In this document: one piece after another, positions 61,344 to 64,000 of the stretch
Position numbering within the stretch: position 1 is the first letter of the stretch
Layout of the letters: every line of letters starts with the position of its first letter
Assembly: GCA_963678675.1 (NCBI GenBank)
Contig: OY783196.1
Span: 23,228,827 to 23,292,826, forward strand
Reading direction: 5' to 3'
DNA from: Xiphydria camelus
Lineage: Eukaryota > Arthropoda > Insecta > Hymenoptera > Xiphydriidae
DNA length: 64,000 nt
The notes under the pieces: generated by a model
Databases searched by the model: none
What the model was told of the DNA's origin: nothing
Seen by the model: only the letters and a program-made list of their open reading frames with translations
Made by a program: the position numbers and the translations under genes

Positions 61344-62589
61344 TTAAGGAGGATCGTCAGTGCTCTTCGGGGTGAGGTAGAAGGGGAAAAAGAACAAAGA
61401 AATCGACGTGTGTTGCCAATTTCAAATAGTGAAATTTTAAGTTTTATAAAAACTGCAATAATAAATATAGGTGCTGAATTCTTTTTCCTTTTTGTTACTT
61501 TCAATCTAAAAAATAAGATAAATATTGGAAAACAATTTTAGAACTTCAAACTTAATTTATTTTAAATATGTAAAATGTGTGCAAAACGTGGCAACATAGC
61601 ATTTCAACATTTGTAAGTTGGTAGCAAATCGGTAGGTAAAACAGAATTCTTATCAACGGACAACGCGTTGAAGCGGTTCATGACGTCTGTTTATAACCTC
61701 AATCTCGAGTCCATGCTGTCCAAATTGGCAGGAGCAAATATTGAATTTACAACCTTTTCAGAAGCTTACTTGAAAATTGGAAAAGAGGGATTAGAACAAG
61801 TTTTAAATCGAGTTAATGCACGGTCGGAAGTTCTTAATAAATTATATTCCTTTTTTAAAGATCGAGCATAATTTTCGGCACGTAGTTTAAATTTTCAATT
61901 ATTAATAATTTCATAGTTTTTAATGCATATCAGAATTTGATGAACTCAAAAACAAAAGTGGCTTCTCAATATTCGTAGGGTTTTTTACTTTCATATCATT
62001 TTGAAACGATCGTGTTCATTGAAATGTTATTCTTCAAAATCATTTGAAAGTATTTCACAGTGTATATCTAGTTGTACTTTTTAAAATATCTGAAATTTTA
62101 TATTGTTAATTATTGTCTGTAATAAATCTGTCAATACATTATCCTATTTGTACTTTCGTACTTTTAAATTTACCAGCACGCTTCGCGCCAATAGCTTATG
62201 ACGTCACATAGTACGATTTTGCCACGTTTTTGCATATGGCGGACGATGCACATGAAATATTTGAATTTTTCGACAGTTTTTCCTTTATATTAAAAAAACT
62301 GTAGAGTGAAAATTCTTTATAATTTAGTAAAAACAAGTTCGTGTGGTGATAAAACTCATTTCATAGTTTCCAGAATTGTTTTCGGTTGAAAATCGCAAGT
62401 TCTATGCATTTGAAATATGCTCTCCATAAGACTCAATGCTAATCTCGTAAGTTTTAAAAATTAATTACGAGAAAACTGTAGAGTGAAATTGTTTGATTTT
62501 TTTTCTCTTATTAAAATGGGTTCACAAGTATTTTAAAAAATTTTCAACTATGGTTTCTGAGAAGTCATTTCTCTGACGATCCTCCTTAA
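61344..62589. mobile_element. 1246-bp element with 17-bp perfect TIR starting in TTAA
   Basis: 61344-61360 TTAAGGAGGATCGTCAG and 62573-62589 CTGACGATCCTCCTTAA are exact reverse complements. If TTAA is the target duplication, the piggyBac or Kolobok superfamilies are candidates. Short open frames are present but none is recognised as a transposase. actgtagagtgaaa is repeated at about 62302 and 62474. Confidence 0.75.
61617..61871 (+). pseudogene. unrecognised open frame inside the TTAA element
   Basis: In-frame sequence of 84 codons ending at TAA 61869-61871. It has a well-mixed, protein-like composition (FLSTDNALKRFMTSVYNLNL, later FTTFSEAYLKIGKEGLEQVL, then LNKLYSFFKDRA). The first in-frame ATG is at 61680. 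It reads like the C-terminal end of a helical protein or a captured/transposase exon. I do not recognise the family. It has no visible promoter and may be a decayed fragment. Confidence 0.35.
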
Positions 62590-62732
62590 ATGAAATTTAG
62601 TCCAATCGAATCATTGCTCTATCCGCGATCTTTCTCAACGGGTCGAACGACCCTGATCGGTATTTCCTTCGGTTCATCGTTTCGACAAATCTCCATGAAA
62701 TACGCGAATTCATTAATCGCAACGTCTCGTAG

Positions 62733-62913
62733 AATGGGCATGGGAGTGCACGCGGCGGGTACGGCCGCGGGATGGGGTCAGGGTTTACCGGGCGGGCCTC
62801 AGCTACCCCCTCATCACGCCACAACCGTGACGGCACCGCCAGGGGTGCAAGCCGCTCCTCCGCCGCCACCGCCACCCGCTCAAATGATGGCCTACCCCAT
62901 GCAACAGTTCCAG
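62733..62913 (+). CDS. rox8: rox8 exon: Gly/Pro/Gln-rich end of the tail
   Basis: This 181-nt exon completes a Gly codon (gg|a) and then reads MGMGVHAAGTAAGWGQGLPG. A Pro-rich part with seven consecutive prolines follows, then AQMMAYPMQQFQ. It ends in phase 0 before gtaaag. The sequence is compositionally biased, so identity rests on exact phase continuity with the preceding exon and on family-like QYMGMGM and MQQFQ segments. The acceptor cgtctcgtag|a is not strong. The reading frame stays open 66 nt past the donor, giving an alternative ending if the intron is retained. Confidence 0.85.
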
Positions 62914-63462
62914 GTAAAGCGGTCACTTCCGTACGATCCCCCGTGTACGTGCGTGTGCAGTCCACGCTTTTCCACGTAAAGTAGCGCGACATCCCACCAC
63001 ACATCCCCGCACGCTGCATGTTTCTCGCGCTCATATCCGGGATCCGCGACACCTTCGAGCCGGTTCTTCTCCGCTCGAGCGCGACACTCGCTCGCGATCC
63101 AATCCGCGCGCACGTTCGTCGCTCCTCTGCTTGCCGAAGAAGCCTCGCCTCGAAGCCCCGACCCGGACGCGGCGGGACCCGATCGCGTCGCACGTTCTCG
63201 GGCCCCGAACTCGCTTCGGGGACTCGTCGAATCCCGTCGACGCTCCTCGGGGCCTCCCCACCGCGCTCCGGGTCCGTCCGCTCATCGCGTCGCCGTCCGC
63301 GGGAAAGCCACTCCGCGCGCACGCGCCGTGCGAGTGCTCGACGTCCCGGAATCGCGCGTTTCGGTACGTCCTCGCGCGTCAGCGCGCGCACCTTTCAGCG
63401 CGGAGGGCGACGCTCGAAATCGTTAAACCCGTCGTTCCTTATTTACGTGTTTGGGTTCGCAG
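62914..63462 (+). other. rox8 last intron, 549 nt
   Basis: GT-AG intron (gtaaag ... gtgtttgggttcgcag), CpG-rich and stop-poor in several frames, with no transposon seen. If unspliced, translation continues 21 codons (VKRSLPYDPPCTCVCSPRFS then T) to a stop at 62977-62979. Confidence 0.8.
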
Positions 63463-63471
63463 GCACAGTGA
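63463..63471 (+). CDS. rox8: rox8 terminal coding exon: Ala-Gln-stop
   Basis: After the acceptor gggttcgcag the phase-0 reading is gca cag tga, so the last exon contributes only two residues and the stop, giving ...YPMQQFQAQ. A Gln-rich ending of this kind is in keeping with insect Rox8 tails. The exon continues as 3' UTR. This is the least certain exon because two codons give no independent homology; the support is the acceptor consensus and matching phase. Confidence 0.7.
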   Translation, partial: AQ

Positions 63472-63630
63472 TCGCTACCACTACCAGCACGGCCCCGCTT
63501 GTCATTTCTTTCGAATATCAATTAGCCGAGATAATGCAGTATCACTGTCCCAGTTCGGTCTCGAGTCTATAAGTAGTCTGTACGTAGGAGATCGCCGCTG
63601 TAAATAAATACCATTTTGTAAGCGAGAGGG
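63472..63630 (+). other. rox8 3' UTR (start; end uncertain)
   Basis: Sequence after the inferred stop. It contains AATAAA at 63603-63608 and then GA-rich DNA. The true 3' end is not determined; a longer UTR running out of the window is possible. Confidence 0.5.
63599..63608 (+). promoter_or_regulatory. Pumilio-type element TGTAAATA overlapping a polyadenylation signal AATAAA
   Basis: TGTAAATA (63599-63606) fits the UGUANAUA site bound by Pumilio proteins, and AATAAA lies at 63603-63608, 128 nt after the inferred stop codon. Both are exact matches to short motifs, so chance occurrence is possible. Their position in the presumed 3' UTR is what gives them weight. Confidence 0.4.
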
Positions 63631-64000
63631 AGAGAGCGAGAGGGAGAGAAAGGAAAGCGAAAAAGGGAGGGGAGAATGAGAGGCGGGAAAATTGCTTTTG
63701 CGCGCGTGCTTGCGTGCGTGCGTGCGAAAGAGAAGGAGGAACCGGGGACGAGCGAGCGAGAGAACGGACGCGGCTATGATCTCGAGACGTTCTCCGCCGG
63801 AACCGCGCGAAATTGTCCCGAGGAGCCCGACGTCGGCCCACCGCCGTTGCTCCTCGCTCCGCGCGTGGGCGAACTCGATTTCGATCCGTTCCGACGCGAC
63901 CTCCGAACGGTTCCTCGAGAATGAACGGGGGGTGCGAAGGGTGCGCAAAAGCGAACGACGAGAGAGAAACTTGCCGGTGATAGAAAGGCAGAGAGAGTAA

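Larger units (their letters stand above)
59985..62732 (+). other. rox8 intron, 2748 nt, mostly transposon-derived
   Basis: GT-AG intron (gtgagt ... gcaacgtctcgtag). It contains a 193-bp MITE (60090-60282), a second inverted-repeat element (60370-60646) and a 1246-bp TTAA-type element (61344-62589) whose right end lies 143 nt before the acceptor. The polypyrimidine tract of the acceptor is weak. Confidence 0.85.

Noticed and set aside
62597..63391. 264-codon minus-strand open frame opposite the rox8 tail
   Set aside because: Antisense shadow of the GC-rich rox8 exon and last intron; composition is Arg/Pro-rich with no homology.

Overview
The window is eukaryotic, from an insect and most probably a hymenopteran (an ant-like genome). 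That placement is an inference from the close match of the one recognisable gene to insect Rox8/TIAR proteins, CpG-rich blocks alternating with AT-rich DNA, long introns, and a heavy load of short inverted-repeat transposons. There are no bacterial-style genes or operons. Almost every long open frame is a chance opening in GC-rich or simple-repeat DNA.

The only confidently recognised gene is the 3' part of rox8 (TIA1/TIAR-type RNA-binding protein) on the + strand. Seven coding exons join in frame: 16715-16790, 23279-23381, 52794-52974, 58748-58877, 59743-59984, 62733-62913 and 63463-63471. Together they encode 306 residues plus stop: the second half of RRM2, all of RRM3, and an Ala/Gly/Gln/Tyr/Pro-rich tail ending ...QFQAQ. 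The RRM1 exons and the first half of RRM2 are not visible and should lie upstream of base 1. All introns wholly inside the window are GT-AG, including one of 29.4 kb.

The rest is intronic DNA. At least thirty inverted-repeat elements (MITE-like) are visible, many flanked by TA. Several families with unrelated interiors share the same outer tip, roughly CACTGAGAAAAA...TTTTTCTCAGTG. Other elements are: an 822-bp element with perfect 25-bp terminal repeats (12369-13190); a 1.25-kb element with 17-bp terminal repeats beginning in TTAA and an unidentified open frame (61344-62589); a PIF/Harbinger remnant with a broken transposase N-terminus (27467-28362); a tRNA-like sequence inside a terminal-repeat element (51548-51640); a possible SINE (about 27045-27225); and several diverged duplications. 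Long CT/GA tracts, triplet repeats and C/G homopolymers are frequent.

Layout: 1-16714 intron, AT-rich with GC-rich blocks and MITEs; 16715-23381 two RRM2 exons and their intron; 23382-52793 the giant intron; 52794-58877 the two RRM3 exons; 58878-63471 the tail exons, with transposons close to splice sites; 63472 onward the 3' UTR and flank.
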